A stretch of 64,000 bases of DNA, taken from Pseudalkalibacillus sp. SCS-8 (GTDB lineage: Bacteria > Bacillota > Bacilli > Bacillales > Fictibacillaceae). The stretch spans positions 1,612,001 through 1,676,000 of the forward strand of contig NZ_CP143541.1 in the NCBI RefSeq assembly GCF_040126055.1, in the 5' to 3' direction. The notes beneath the pieces were generated by a model. The model did no database searches. It saw nothing but the letters and a program-made list of their open reading frames with translations, and was not told the DNA's origin. The stretch's first letter is position 1; every line of letters starts with the position of its first letter. A program made the translations under genes and the position numbers. Shown one piece after another: positions 39,723 to 48,885 of the stretch.

Positions 39723-39739
39723 GGGAAGGGGCAGGGAGA

Positions 39740-40324
39740 ATGAAACTAGAAGGTAAGCATATTGGATTCGGTCTGACAGGGTCTCATTGTACGTACAATG
39801 CTGTCGTACCACAAATTCAAAAGCTCATCGACTCTGGGGCGAAAGTGACGCCATTTGCTACCTATACGGTTCAAAATACGACAACCAGGTTTGGCGAAGG
39901 AGAAGACTGGATCAAAAAAATTGAGGAGATGACAGGGAATGAGGTCGTCAATTCAATTGTCAAAGCAGAACCGTTCGGTCCTAAAACACCTTTGGATTGT
40001 ATGGTCATTGCTCCATTGACAGGAAACTCGATCAGCAAACTTGCCAATGCCATGACGGACTCACCAGTATTGATGGCAGCCAAGGCGACGCTGCGGAACT
40101 TAAACCCTGTTGTTTTGGGGATTTCAACGAATGACGGTTTAGGTTTGAACGGGGTCAACATCATGCGTTTGATGTCCACAAAGAACATTTATTTTATCCC
40201 ATTTGGGCAAGACGCACCTGAAGCGAAGCCCAATTCCTTAGTGGCTCAGATGGAGCTTTTGACTGATACGGTAGAAGTCGCGTTGGATGGTCAACAAATA
40301 CAGCCTGTGCTACGAATATATTAA
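39740..40324 (+). CDS. dpaB: Dipicolinate synthase subunit B
   Basis: DpaB (SpoVFB) is a flavoprotein-like (HFCD superfamily) subunit of dipicolinate synthase. The 194-aa protein starts MKLEGKHIGFGLTGSHCTYN and shows PLDCMVIAPLTGNSISKLANAM and MSTKNIYFIPFGQD. The open frame runs back to 39485 inside dpaA, but the ATG at 39740, behind a GGGAAGGGG SD region, matches homologues exactly. Dihydrodipicolinate comes from DapA, encoded three genes downstream. Confidence 0.96.
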   Translation: MKLEGKHIGFGLTGSHCTYNAVVPQIQKLIDSGAKVTPFATYTVQNTTTRFGEGEDWIKKIEEMTGNEVVNSIVKAEPFGPKTPLDCMVIAPLTGNSISKLANAMTDSPVLMAAKATLRNLNPVVLGISTNDGLGLNGVNIMRLMSTKNIYFIPFGQDAPEAKPNSLVAQMELLTDTVEVALDGQQIQPVLRIY

Positions 40325-40426
40325 GGGATGGACTATCCACAACGAAATACCTGATAAATGAACCAAAATCATACCTCTGTACTCAATGATATGGTAAAAT
40401 GAATGACAATATGACCAAGTTATTTC

Positions 40427-40450
40427 AGGAGAAACGATCTTGTTTCTCCT
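40427..40450 (+). promoter_or_regulatory. Leader hairpin upstream of asd
   Basis: AGGAGAAAC (40427-40435) pairs perfectly with GTTTCTCCT (40442-40450) around a six-base loop. Only TCTATCG follows, so it is not a canonical terminator. An extended -10 (TGGTAAAAT, hexamer 40395-40400) lies 27 bases upstream. A smaller palindrome, CTATGA/TCATAG, lies at 40492-40508. The spans do not resemble a lysine riboswitch. Confidence 0.45.
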
Positions 40451-40567
40451 TCTATCGTTCATAAGGAAGTACCAATCATCGGAAATTTGACTATGAAGCG
40501 ATCATAGGTTGAAATAGGATAAGGTATACCTTAGTGATCGATGCACGATCAAGAGGAGGGACATTCT

Positions 40568-41617
40568 TTGAATACGAACCAAGGATATAACGTTGCAGTC
40601 GTTGGGGCTACTGGAGCAGTAGGCCAACAGATGTTGAAAACATTAGAAAAAAGAGATTTTCCAATTGCTTCTCTTAAATTATTGGCAAGTAAACGCTCAG
40701 CTGGTAAGAAGATGATGTTCAAGGGAAATGAATATTTGATTGAAGAAGCGACACCTCAAGCGTTTGAAGGTGTACAGCTCGCACTGTTCTCAGCTGGAGG
40801 TGCAATTTCCAAAGAGCTTGCTCCTGAAGCTGCCAAACGAGGCGCTATTGTCGTTGATAACACAAGCGCATTCAGGATGGATCCGAATACTCCGCTAGTC
40901 GTACCGGAAGTGAACGAGTCCGCCTTGAACCATCACAACGGCATCATTGCCAATCCGAATTGCTCAACAATTCAAATGGTCGTGGCTCTTGAACCGATCC
41001 GCCAGAAATATGGGTTGAATAAGGTGATTGTTTCAACTTATCAAGCAGTGTCTGGAGCAGGGGCGAAAGCAGTTGAAGAATTGAATGAACAGACGAGGTC
41101 GATTCTCGATGGAGAATCGTTCACTCCAGAAGTCTTACCTGTTTCAAGTGATAAGAAGCATTATCAAATTGCCTTCAATGCCGTTCCTCAAATTGATAAA
41201 TTCCAGGAAAACGGCTATACGTTCGAAGAAATGAAAATGATCAATGAAACCAAAAAGATCATGGGTATGGAGAACCTTGAAGTATCTGCTACATGTGTTC
41301 GTCTACCTGTTGAAACCGGACATTCGGAATCCGTCTATATTGAAGTTGACGAAGAGAATGTGTCTGTGGAAGAAATAAAGGCGTTGCTAGCTGACTCACA
41401 GGGTATCGTCCTTCAAGACGATCCTTCGGAGCAATTGTATCCGATGCCGGCAAATTGTGTCGGTGAAGATGCTGTGTTCGTCGGACGCATCCGTAAAGAT
41501 CTGGATCGAGCAAATGCATTCCACCTTTGGGTCGTTTCTGATAACCTTCTGAAGGGTGCTGCGTTGAATTCCGTTCAGATCGCAGAAAGCTTAGTGAAAT
41601 TGAATTTGTTGAAATAA
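40568..41617 (+). CDS. asd: Aspartate-semialdehyde dehydrogenase
   Basis: Asd reduces aspartyl phosphate to aspartate semialdehyde, feeding lysine/DAP, threonine and methionine. The 349-aa enzyme shows VVGATGAVGQQMLKTL for NADP binding, the catalytic Cys in NPNCSTIQMV and the His in RLPVETGHSESV. The frame is open to an ATG at 40541, but the SD AGAGGAGGG (40552-40560) lies seven bases before the TTG at 40568, giving the expected N-terminus. It is followed by dapG and dapA as one operon. Confidence 0.96.
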   Translation: MNTNQGYNVAVVGATGAVGQQMLKTLEKRDFPIASLKLLASKRSAGKKMMFKGNEYLIEEATPQAFEGVQLALFSAGGAISKELAPEAAKRGAIVVDNTSAFRMDPNTPLVVPEVNESALNHHNGIIANPNCSTIQMVVALEPIRQKYGLNKVIVSTYQAVSGAGAKAVEELNEQTRSILDGESFTPEVLPVSSDKKHYQIAFNAVPQIDKFQENGYTFEEMKMINETKKIMGMENLEVSATCVRLPVETGHSESVYIEVDEENVSVEEIKALLADSQGIVLQDDPSEQLYPMPANCVGEDAVFVGRIRKDLDRANAFHLWVVSDNLLKGAALNSVQIAESLVKLNLLK

Positions 41618-41635
41618 AGTAAAGAAGGTGCAAGA

Positions 41636-42862
41636 ATGAATATCGTCGTTCAAAAGTTTGGCGGCACGTCATTGAAGACAGATGATGGTCGGAACCGGGC
41701 CGTCCAACATGTTGTGAATGCTGTAGAAGATGGGAAAAAAGTCGTCGTAGTCGTTTCAGCAATGGGAAGAAAAGGCGACCCGTACGCGACGGATACATTA
41801 TTGAGTCTGATCCAGGGAAATTCTACATCAATCAGTCCGAAAGAGACAGACTTGTTGATGTCCTGTGGCGAAGTGATTTCTTCCGTCGTCTTTTCGAACC
41901 TTTTAAAGCAAAAAGGGTTAACATCGATCGCATTCACAGGAGCTCAAGCCGGATTCAAGACAAACAATGAACACCTAAATGCGAAGATTCTTGAAATGGA
42001 TACTGATAGAATTACTAAAACGTTAGAGGAACTGGATGTTATCGTCGTTGCAGGATTTCAAGGACAATCCAACGAGGGAGACGTAACGACTCTTGGAAGA
42101 GGAGGAAGTGATACGTCTGCAGCAGCTTTAGGAGCAGCGCTTGGCGCTGAGGTGATCGACATTTTCACGGATGTTGAAGGCGTGATGACGGCTGACCCTA
42201 GGATTGTCAGGGATGCAAGGCCGCTAGATGTCGTTACGTATAATGAAATATGCAATATGGCTTACCAAGGGGCGAAAGTGATCCATCCAAGGGCCGTAGA
42301 AATTGCAATGCAGTCCAAAGTACCCATCCGGATCCGTTCGACCTACAGCGACCATCCTGGTACGTTGGTGACTAGCTCGACTACTGGAGGAGCAGGGCGT
42401 GATATCGAGGATCGGTTGATCACTGGTATCGCTCATGTACCCGGGGTAACCCAGATCAAGGTTCAAGCACCTGAAGGAGATTATGAATTCCAGTCAAAAA
42501 TCTTCAAAGCGATGGCAGAACGGCAGATCAGTGTCGATTTCATCAACATCAGCCCTAGAGGTGTCATCTATACCATCAATGGTTCCTTGACGGATGAGGC
42601 AGTTACCATCCTGAAGGAATTGGGGTATGAAGCGGATGTCCACCGGAACTGCGCAAAGGTTTCTGCTGTAGGAGCAGGAATTGCTGGAGTACCTGGGGTT
42701 ACGGCGAAAATCGTTGAATCCTTATCGAAGCAAGGGATCAACATCCTGCAATCTGCCGACTCCCATACGACCATTTGGGTCCTTGTTGAAGAAGAAGATA
42801 TGATTAATGCTGTGAATGCTCTTCACCAAGTCTTTGCACTGGAACAAAGAAACCAATATTAA
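41636..42862 (+). CDS. dapG: Aspartokinase I (DapG type)
   Basis: DapG phosphorylates aspartate, the first step towards DAP, lysine and dipicolinate. The 408-aa homo-oligomeric form shows VQKFGGTSL, the GRGGSDTSAAALGAALGA substrate/ATP site and two C-terminal ACT domains (about residues 265-400). In B. subtilis the DapG isozyme is inhibited by meso-DAP. Its position between asd and dapA supports the DapG identity rather than lysC. The SD is AAGGTG. Confidence 0.94.
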   Translation: MNIVVQKFGGTSLKTDDGRNRAVQHVVNAVEDGKKVVVVVSAMGRKGDPYATDTLLSLIQGNSTSISPKETDLLMSCGEVISSVVFSNLLKQKGLTSIAFTGAQAGFKTNNEHLNAKILEMDTDRITKTLEELDVIVVAGFQGQSNEGDVTTLGRGGSDTSAAALGAALGAEVIDIFTDVEGVMTADPRIVRDARPLDVVTYNEICNMAYQGAKVIHPRAVEIAMQSKVPIRIRSTYSDHPGTLVTSSTTGGAGRDIEDRLITGIAHVPGVTQIKVQAPEGDYEFQSKIFKAMAERQISVDFINISPRGVIYTINGSLTDEAVTILKELGYEADVHRNCAKVSAVGAGIAGVPGVTAKIVESLSKQGINILQSADSHTTIWVLVEEEDMINAVNALHQVFALEQRNQY

Positions 42863-42888
42863 ATGACGACTAAGGAGGAGAAATCGTA

Positions 42889-43770
42889 ATGGATTTTGGA
42901 AACGTATTGACTGCAATGGTGACGCCTTTTGACCATAAAGGGAACATCGACTTTACGAAAACGGAAAAGCTCGTCGAGTATTTGATCGAAAATGGATCCG
43001 ATGGTCTCGTTATCGCCGGGACGACAGGAGAGTCCCCGACATTGACGAAAGAAGAAAAGGTAGCCTTATTCAAGCATGTCGTAAAAATCGTAAATAAAAG
43101 AGTGCCGGTCATAGCAGGAACGGGTAGTAACAACACCCATGCTTCCATCGAATTGACAAAGCAGGCTGAAGCTGCTGGCGTAGATGCTGTGATGCTTGTC
43201 GCACCTTATTACAACAAACCGAACCCACAAGGTATATACTTACATTTCAAGTCCATTGCGGAATCCACGAACCTTCCTGTGATGTTGTATAATGTACCAG
43301 GACGTTCCATTGTGAACATGACGGTCGATACCATCGTCCGATTATCTGAAGTGGATAACATTGTTTGTGTGAAAGAAGCAAGTGGAGATCTTGAACAGAT
43401 CACAGAAATCATCACGAAGACGAGTGATGACTTTAAAGTATACAGCGGTGATGACGGATTGACACTCCCTACTCTTGCTGTTGGCGGAGATGGAATCGTG
43501 TCAGTTGCATCCCACGTAATCGGAAATGAAATGCAAAGTATGATTGCCGCCTATCGTCAAGGTGATGTGAAGACAGCGGCTGAATGGCATAGAAAACTAC
43601 TGCCGGTCATGAATGAAATGTTCTCAGCTCCAAGTCCAACGCCGGTTAAAACGGCGCTGCAAATCATAGGTGTAGATGTAGGCGGAGTCCGCTTGCCGCT
43701 TGTTCCATTGTCTGAACAAGAGAGAGTGCGACTTACGTCATTGATGAACGGATTTTCAAGAGTGAAATAA
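42889..43770 (+). CDS. dapA: 4-hydroxy-tetrahydrodipicolinate synthase
   Basis: DapA condenses aspartate semialdehyde with pyruvate; the product goes to DAP/lysine and, in sporulation, through DpaAB to dipicolinate. The 293-aa TIM barrel shows AGTTGESPTLTKEEK, the active Tyr in MLYNVPGRS and the Schiff-base Lys in VCVKEASGDLEQ. The SD AAGGAGG is close to the ATG. The operon is closed by a hairpin terminator. Confidence 0.97.
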   Translation: MDFGNVLTAMVTPFDHKGNIDFTKTEKLVEYLIENGSDGLVIAGTTGESPTLTKEEKVALFKHVVKIVNKRVPVIAGTGSNNTHASIELTKQAEAAGVDAVMLVAPYYNKPNPQGIYLHFKSIAESTNLPVMLYNVPGRSIVNMTVDTIVRLSEVDNIVCVKEASGDLEQITEIITKTSDDFKVYSGDDGLTLPTLAVGGDGIVSVASHVIGNEMQSMIAAYRQGDVKTAAEWHRKLLPVMNEMFSAPSPTPVKTALQIIGVDVGGVRLPLVPLSEQERVRLTSLMNGFSRVK

Positions 43771-43794
43771 CCAAATCATTTTAAAATGAAAAAC

Positions 43795-43862
43795 GTGTCT
43801 GTCCTGAATGACGCCAATGTTTGTGATGTTGGCCATCCAATCAGTGACAGGCACTTTTTTTC
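43795..43862 (+). terminator. Terminator after dapA
   Basis: GTGTCTGTC (43795-43803) pairs with GACAGGCAC (43846-43854, one G-U), enclosing a 42-base loop, and is followed by eight Ts. Confidence 0.75.
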
Positions 43863-44009
43863 GTTACAGGATCTGTTAAAGAAGAAGGATGATTTTTTAA
43901 AAACAGCCCTCCTTTTGAGCTTAACAAGAATGTGATTCGAATGGATAGAAAGATTCCGATTAAGACAATACTAAAAGGAGACGAAAGTTTGTCGTGAAAG
44001 GAGTCTATC

Positions 44010-44795
44010 ATGAACGAACAACAGAAAACGAACAAGGATGTTACACCTACACAACCTGCTCAACCCTCTCAGCCTTCTCAACCGAAAAAGCAAGACGGAT
44101 CCAAAAAGGATTCATCTAGTTTAATCAACAAAATACAGCAGATGGGGCAGACGAATGTCCCGCAGATGGAACAATCGAACATCCATTGCATGACGATCGT
44201 GGGCCAGATTGAAGGCCATGTCCAACTGCCACCGAATAACAAAACAACGAAATATGAACATATGATCCCTCAGTTGGTAGCGATTGAACAAAACCCGAAA
44301 ATTGAAGGGTTGTTGGTCATTTTGAATACCGTCGGAGGGGATGTTGAAGCAGGCTTAGCGATTGCAGAAATGATTGCGTCCCTATCCAAACCGAAAGTAT
44401 GTCTTGTGCTTGGAGGAGGACACTCGATCGGAGTCCCGATTGCCGTTTCCGGTGACTATTCCTTCATAGCTGAGACAGCAACGATGACAATCCATCCGGT
44501 CCGATTGACAGGGCTCGTGATCGGGGTACCGCAAACCTTCGAATATCTGGATAAAATGCAAGAGCGCGTAATCAGCTTCGTTCTTCGACACTCGAATATC
44601 GAAGAAGAGAAGTTCAAGGAATTGATGCTTTCCAAAGGAAACCTGACAAGGGATATCGGTACGAATGTCATTGGAGACGATGCAGTAGCATATGGGCTCA
44701 TCAATGAAGTAGGTGGGCTTGGAAAAGCGATGAAGAAGCTGAATGAACTGATCGAGGCAAAACGCCCGAATGAAGAAAAGGATCTGATCCAATGA
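44010..44795 (+). CDS. tepA: ClpP-fold serine protease TepA
   Basis: TepA is a ClpP/SppA-class membrane-associated or cytoplasmic peptidase. In B. subtilis it was named translocation-enhancing protein, because its loss affects protein export and spore germination-related proteolysis. The 261-aa protein has a disordered Pro/Gln/Lys-rich N-terminus (1-45), then [30 protein letters not shown], the nucleophile Ser in [13 protein letters not shown], and the His in MTIHPVRL. The N-terminal linker has a repeated QPSQPSQ. It overlaps ylzJ by four bases (ATGA). Confidence 0.93.
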   Translation: MNEQQKTNKDVTPTQPAQPSQPSQPKKQDGSKKDSSSLINKIQQMGQTNVPQMEQSNIHCMTIVGQIEGHVQLPPNNKTTKYEHMIPQLVAIEQNPKIEGLLVILNTVGGDVEAGLAIAEMIASLSKPKVCLVLGGGHSIGVPIAVSGDYSFIAETATMTIHPVRLTGLVIGVPQTFEYLDKMQERVISFVLRHSNIEEEKFKELMLSKGNLTRDIGTNVIGDDAVAYGLINEVGGLGKAMKKLNELIEAKRPNEEKDLIQ

Positions 44796-45037
44796 TTTTA
44801 TACACATCAATGCCACATGAACTTATTTTCCAGGCAGAGAATTCTTCCTTCGAGAATCATTCCATGATTGAAATGAACGGTATTCCGTTGATGGTCGAGC
44901 GGTTGGATAATCAAGATTGTCGCATCATACGGATGATGAGCACAGACCCGGCACATTACCTGGATGAAGCTTTACAGCCTGGAACAGTGTTGAAAATGGG
45001 GTTCAGCTTTGATGAAAATCCGTCTAGTTCCATCTAA
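44792..45037 (+). CDS. ylzJ: YlzJ-like small protein
   Basis: This is an 81-aa protein matching the conserved YlzJ-like family located between tepA and spoIIIE in Bacilli. It begins [14 protein letters not shown] and is conserved around [16 protein letters not shown]; no catalytic motif or membrane segment is visible. Function is unknown. The start overlaps the tepA stop (ATGA), indicating co-translation. Confidence 0.85.
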   Translation: MILYTSMPHELIFQAENSSFENHSMIEMNGIPLMVERLDNQDCRIIRMMSTDPAHYLDEALQPGTVLKMGFSFDENPSSSI

Positions 45038-45047
45038 TCCTATGTGA

Positions 45048-45053
45048 TATAAT
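45048..45053 (+). promoter_or_regulatory. Extended -10 promoter before structured RNA
   Basis: The perfect TATAAT with TG one base upstream (TGATATAAT) predicts a start near 45060, just before the hairpin below. The -35 position (TAGTTC) is poor, as is usual for extended -10 promoters. Confidence 0.55.
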
Positions 45054-45063
45054 AACACTACTC

Positions 45064-45157
45064 AAAAGGGGTTGACCTATGAGTGTACAGCACGTCCTTT
45101 TCCATTGAGATGCCGGAAACGGCGGACGTCCTGCTCATCTACAGGGTCAACCCTTTT
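45064..45157 (+). ncRNA. Candidate small structured RNA between ylzJ and spoIIIE
   Basis: A 94-nt segment folds by eye into one long hairpin. AAAAGGG-TTGACC (45064-45077, one bulged G) pairs with GGTCAACCCTTTT (45145-45157). TGAG (45080-45083) pairs with CTCA (45134-45137). CAG and ACGTCC (45088-45097, one C-C mismatch) pair with 45124-45133. The tip is GCCG-GAAA-CGGC (45112-45123), a GNRA tetraloop. A 4-nt bulge and a 14-nt bulge (45098-45111) lie on the 5' side. The U-run after the stem is short (TTTTCC). The 27 paired positions far exceed chance. Whether it is an sRNA, a spoIIIE leader or a terminator is unknown. Confidence 0.55.
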
Positions 45158-45223
45158 CCGCTACATAAAAGGATTTCTCACAACTACCATAAACGAACAT
45201 GAATACACATGAGAGGTGAAAAC

Positions 45224-47587
45224 ATGGGGAAGCGCAAGAAAAAGAATAAAAAGTCTGCAAGCTGGAAATCCCAGCTGTCCTTCGAGGTGTTCGGATTAGC
45301 GCTTTTGGCATTGACCATGATAGCTGCTGCGGAATTCGGCAAGGTCGGACGAACCTTTGCAAATCTCTTCCGCCTCCTTGGAGGGGAATGGTATGGGGTT
45401 CTATTACTAGGGGTATTCGTCTTAGCCATTTATTTGATTTGGAAACGAACATTTCCGACTTTCTTCACGCGCCGTTTGGGAGGTTTATATTTGTTCGTGT
45501 TCGGTCTTCTGCTCCAAAGTCACGTGAAACTGTTTGATCTGCTTTCAAGAAACGGTGAGTGGAAAAATCCTTCTGTGATTCAAAACACGTGGGAACTCTT
45601 TTTACGTCATCAAAGTGCAGAAACAGGTGGAGCTGACCTTGGCGGTGGAATGATCGGGGCCGTCGGTTTTGCATTTACATATGTCTTATTTGCACCAGAA
45701 GGAACACAAGTAATCATATTCTTCATGTGGATCATCGCCATTTTATTGGTGACCGGCTTATCCATGAAGGATTTACTTGGCAAAGTCCTCGTACCTCTTA
45801 AGGATTTCACAGTGAATACATATACGGATTGGAAAGATCACTTACAGGATCGAAAAGAACAAAGGCAGGCTGAACGCAAGAAGGAACGAAAGACACGAGG
45901 AAAGCGCACGACGAAAGAGGCCACGGTACAGCCTGAAACGTCGAATGAGACAGAAGAATACTCTGAACCGATTATCCAGGATTTCACCGAAAATGCTTAT
46001 CAGGAGTCGTTTCAGTTTGAAGGGCTCGAGAAAGAAGAAAAGGAACAGGAAGAAACCGATAAGAAGCCGAAGGTTGAACAAGCGAACGACTCGAAAGCAA
46101 CTGCTTCTGTGGAGGAACCTTCCAGTACAGGTTTCTCAATCGCTGAAGTGGAAAATGAATCGTATGAGCTCCCACCATATGATCTGCTCAGTCGTCCGGT
46201 CAAATCAGGACAGCATCGCGAACGTCAGCATGTATCCGAGAACACGAGAAAATTGGAACGGACCTTTGAGAGCTTCGGGGTTAAAGCAAAGGTCGTGAAA
46301 GTCCATTTAGGACCTGCCGTCACCAAGTATGAAGTCCAGCCTGCAATCGGTGTGAAAGTAAGCAAGATCGTTAACCTTACCGATGACCTTGCATTGGCTT
46401 TGGCAGCGAAGGATTTGAGGATTGAAGCCCCTATACCGGGTCGTTCCGCCATTGGTATCGAGGTACCGAACCAAGAAGTAGCGATGGTATCCTTACGGGA
46501 GGTCGTTGATACGAAACGGAATGACGTCAATGCCAAGCTGACGATTGGTCTAGGCCGCGATATTTCCGGAGAACCGATTTTGGCCGATTTAAGTAAGATG
46601 CCTCATTTACTGATTGCTGGTGCGACAGGAAGCGGGAAAAGTGTTTGTGTCAATGGCATCATTACAAGCATCCTGTTGAAGGCCAAACCGCACGAAGTGA
46701 AAATGATGATGATTGACCCGAAGATGGTTGAGTTGAATGTCTATAATGGTATTCCGCATCTACTTGCTCCCGTTGTCACAGAGCCGAAAAAAGCAGCTCA
46801 AGCTTTGAAAAGGGTCGTAAATGAAATGGAAAGACGATATGAGTTGTTTTCACATAGCGGCACAAGGAATATTGAAGGGTACAATAATATGATCAAGCGT
46901 CAAAATGAACAATCAGATGCGAAACAAGCCTTGCTCCCTTATATCGTCGTCGTCGTCGATGAGCTTGCAGACTTGATGATGGTCGCTTCAGGGGATGTAG
47001 AGGACGCGATTACCCGCCTCGCACAAATGGCAAGAGCTGCCGGCATCCATTTGATCATTGCTACGCAAAGGCCTTCGGTGGATGTCATAACCGGTGTCAT
47101 CAAAGCGAATATACCATCCAGGATCGCTTTCAGTGTGTCCTCCTCCACAGATTCCCGTACGATTCTGGATATGGGGGGAGCCGAGAAGCTGCTGGGTAAA
47201 GGGGACATGTTATTCTTCCCGATTGGTGCAAATAAACCGACACGTGTCCAAGGTGCTTTCTTATCAGATGAAGAGGTTCAAGACATCGTCGATTTTGTCA
47301 TCAGTCAGCAAAAAGCGAAATATCAAGAAGAAATGATTCCGACAGATGTACCCGATAAAAAGGTGGATGACGTAGAGGATGATTTGTTTGATGATGCTGT
47401 AAACCTTATTGTCGAAATGCAAACCGCTTCCGTATCCATGCTACAACGTCGCTTCAGAATCGGGTATACGAGGGCAGCACGATTAATCGATGCGATGGAG
47501 GCAAGAGGAATCGTCGGACCTTATGAGGGGAGTAAGCCGAGAGAAGTGTTGGTTTCCCGTCAAGATCAAGATGCATCATCCAGTTAA
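45224..47587 (+). CDS. spoIIIE: DNA translocase SpoIIIE (FtsK family)
   Basis: SpoIIIE pumps the chromosome across the sporulation septum into the forespore and clears trapped DNA during division. The 787-aa protein has a basic N-terminus, four membrane helices (about residues 18-180), a charged linker, and the motor domain with Walker A GATGSGKS at 466-473 and Walker [14 protein letters not shown]. The C-terminal gamma winged-helix domain ([20 protein letters not shown]) reads SRS sites. An in-frame ATG at 45209 precedes the SD GAGAGGTGA, so 45224 is chosen. A terminator follows. Confidence 0.97.
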   Translation: MGKRKKKNKKSASWKSQLSFEVFGLALLALTMIAAAEFGKVGRTFANLFRLLGGEWYGVLLLGVFVLAIYLIWKRTFPTFFTRRLGGLYLFVFGLLLQSHVKLFDLLSRNGEWKNPSVIQNTWELFLRHQSAETGGADLGGGMIGAVGFAFTYVLFAPEGTQVIIFFMWIIAILLVTGLSMKDLLGKVLVPLKDFTVNTYTDWKDHLQDRKEQRQAERKKERKTRGKRTTKEATVQPETSNETEEYSEPIIQDFTENAYQESFQFEGLEKEEKEQEETDKKPKVEQANDSKATASVEEPSSTGFSIAEVENESYELPPYDLLSRPVKSGQHRERQHVSENTRKLERTFESFGVKAKVVKVHLGPAVTKYEVQPAIGVKVSKIVNLTDDLALALAAKDLRIEAPIPGRSAIGIEVPNQEVAMVSLREVVDTKRNDVNAKLTIGLGRDISGEPILADLSKMPHLLIAGATGSGKSVCVNGIITSILLKAKPHEVKMMMIDPKMVELNVYNGIPHLLAPVVTEPKKAAQALKRVVNEMERRYELFSHSGTRNIEGYNNMIKRQNEQSDAKQALLPYIVVVVDELADLMMVASGDVEDAITRLAQMARAAGIHLIIATQRPSVDVITGVIKANIPSRIAFSVSSSTDSRTILDMGGAEKLLGKGDMLFFPIGANKPTRVQGAFLSDEEVQDIVDFVISQQKAKYQEEMIPTDVPDKKVDDVEDDLFDDAVNLIVEMQTASVSMLQRRFRIGYTRAARLIDAMEARGIVGPYEGSKPREVLVSRQDQDASSS

Positions 47588-47612
47588 TGATTCCAGTTGA
47601 AAAATAAAATTC

Positions 47613-47649
47613 AGAGTGTTAAATCCCTAAGGATTTGGCACTCTTTTTT
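47613..47649 (+). terminator. Terminator after spoIIIE
   Basis: AGAGTG-TT-AAATCC (47613-47626) pairs with GGATTT-GG-CACTCT (47631-47644) around a CTAA loop, followed by six Ts. Confidence 0.93.
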
Positions 47650-47678
47650 GTTATACAAAAAATTCTTTAACAGGGGCG

Positions 47679-47723
47679 ATGAAGGACAAACCGACATGAG
47701 GATAAAGCGGAAATGTCCTTCAT
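47679..47723. repeat. Inverted repeat in the spoIIIE-gntR gap
   Basis: ATGAAGGACA (47679-47688) and TGTCCTTCAT (47714-47723) are perfect inverted arms. GGCGATGA recurs as a direct repeat at 47675 and 47727. No U-tract follows. It resembles ATGAAGGACA-type intergenic repeats recalled from other Bacillaceae. The remaining 47724-47970 is AT-rich with no gene seen. Confidence 0.45.
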
Positions 47724-47972
47724 AACGGCGATGAGGATCAAAAAGTAAAAATTAGGATGAAAGAATCTTTAAAAAGCCATAAATCACCCCCATGGATGAA
47801 ACTAGGGAATAAGGAATGAACAGTGGATGTTGCCTGTTACGCACATTCATTCACTATTCTGAAAATAGAAACTATTACCATTCGTGTCCTGCGATTTCCT
47901 TGATTCAGAAGGAAAAGAGTGTCTTATTTGAAACATTCGTGTAACATTTTTTCGTAATCTGTAAAAATAGTA

Positions 47973-48001
47973 TTTATTTATCGATGTAAAAATGATATAG
48001 T
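47973..48001 (+). promoter_or_regulatory. Candidate promoter for the GntR-family gene
   Basis: The extended -10 TGATATAGT has its hexamer at 47996-48001; a weak -35 TTTATT (47973-47978) is 17 bp upstream. It lies 56 bases before the GTG start. Confidence 0.4.
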
Positions 48002-48056
48002 ATTGTCGAATATTGTTAAATTAAATAGATTAATCGTAGTTTTGAGGTGAAGACGT

Positions 48057-48785
48057 GTGACCATTAAAACGGACCATCGTCTATTATACTTGCAAGTAAT
48101 AGATCGATTGAAACGAGATATTGAAGCTGGAAATTATGAGGAAGGAGAACGGCTTCCGAGTGAGTTTGAGCTTTCTAAACAACTGGGGATCAGCAGGGCC
48201 ACACTTAGAGAAGCCTTAAGGATCCTTGAAGACGAGAATGTCGTCGTCAGACGGCATGGTGTAGGCACCTTTGTCCGTTCAAGAGCAGTCTTTTCTTCAG
48301 GTATAGAAGAGTTGTTCAGCGTTACCGAAATGATTGAACGCGGCGGGAAGAAGCCCGGGACGTTCTTCTTGGAATCAGAAACGAGGAAAGCATCAGACGA
48401 GGAAACTCAACGCTTCAACCTTGGGGATAGAGAGGAACTTGTTGTTGTCGAACGTGTCCGTACCGCGGATGGACAACCTGTGGTGTTTTGTCTCGACCAG
48501 ATTCCGGCTCGCCTGATGCCTGAACAAGGGAAAGCGAAGGAAGAGGAATCCTTATTCAATCTACTTGAAAAGGAATCAAACAGCCGTGTATTGTATGCGG
48601 TTACACATATTGAGCCGGTTGGCTACCATGAAAAGATCTCTGAAATCCTACAATGTCAGGAAGAATCATCACTGCTCGTCTTAAAGCAGATGCATTACGA
48701 TCAGAATGATCAACCTGTCTTGTACTCACTCAATTATTTCAGAGCAGATAAGTTCGATTTCCATGTTGTCAGACGTCGGGTGTAA
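48057..48785 (+). CDS. ymfC: GntR/HutC-family transcriptional regulator (YmfC-like)
   Basis: This 242-aa regulator has an N-terminal GntR winged helix (about residues 10-75: [40 protein letters not shown]) and a C-terminal UTRA ligand-binding domain (about 95-238), placing it in the HutC subfamily. The start is GTG, eight bases after GAGGTG. Directly downstream is a BMP-type nucleoside ABC transporter; control of that operon is inferred from adjacency and from a GTNTANAC-like half-site pair in its promoter region (48840-48849). In B. subtilis ymfC also follows spoIIIE, but without this transporter. Confidence 0.88.
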   Translation: MTIKTDHRLLYLQVIDRLKRDIEAGNYEEGERLPSEFELSKQLGISRATLREALRILEDENVVVRRHGVGTFVRSRAVFSSGIEELFSVTEMIERGGKKPGTFFLESETRKASDEETQRFNLGDREELVVVERVRTADGQPVVFCLDQIPARLMPEQGKAKEEESLFNLLEKESNSRVLYAVTHIEPVGYHEKISEILQCQEESSLLVLKQMHYDQNDQPVLYSLNYFRADKFDFHVVRRRV

Positions 48786-48839
48786 GGCCTTTGAATTACA
48801 TTAAGGGGGTGGAAGCTGGAGCGGTCGATTTCTAAATAC

Positions 48840-48849
48840 GTGTTTACAC
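48840..48849. promoter_or_regulatory. Possible GntR/HutC operator over a -35 element
   Basis: GTGT-TT-ACAC at 48840-48849 is an inverted repeat and contains GTTTACAC, fitting the HutC-type half consensus GTNTANAC. It overlaps a -35-like TTTACA (48843-48848), 37 bases before the lipoprotein gene start. The -10 (around TAAATA) is poor. Confidence 0.35.
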
Positions 48850-48885
48850 TATGAAACTTTGAAAATAAATAAAGGGGGAAGAATT

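Noticed and set aside
39485..39739. N-terminal extension of dpaB into dpaA
   Set aside because: The frame happens to be open, but the extension has no homology-like features and a good SD with ATG lies at 39740, where homologues begin.
40325..40567. Lysine riboswitch upstream of asd
   Set aside because: The region is too short for an L-box fold together with an expression platform, and none of the conserved core segments were recognised.
43869..43930. Possible decayed GGCTCT-type repeat (GGATCTGTTAAAG ... CTTAACAAG) after dapA
   Set aside because: Only about a dozen bases at one end resemble the element termini and no core segment is present, so chance cannot be excluded.
47661..47676. ATTCTTTAACAGGGGC resembling the right end of the 12399 repeat
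   Set aside because: A short match without a partner terminus or core; too little to call a copy.
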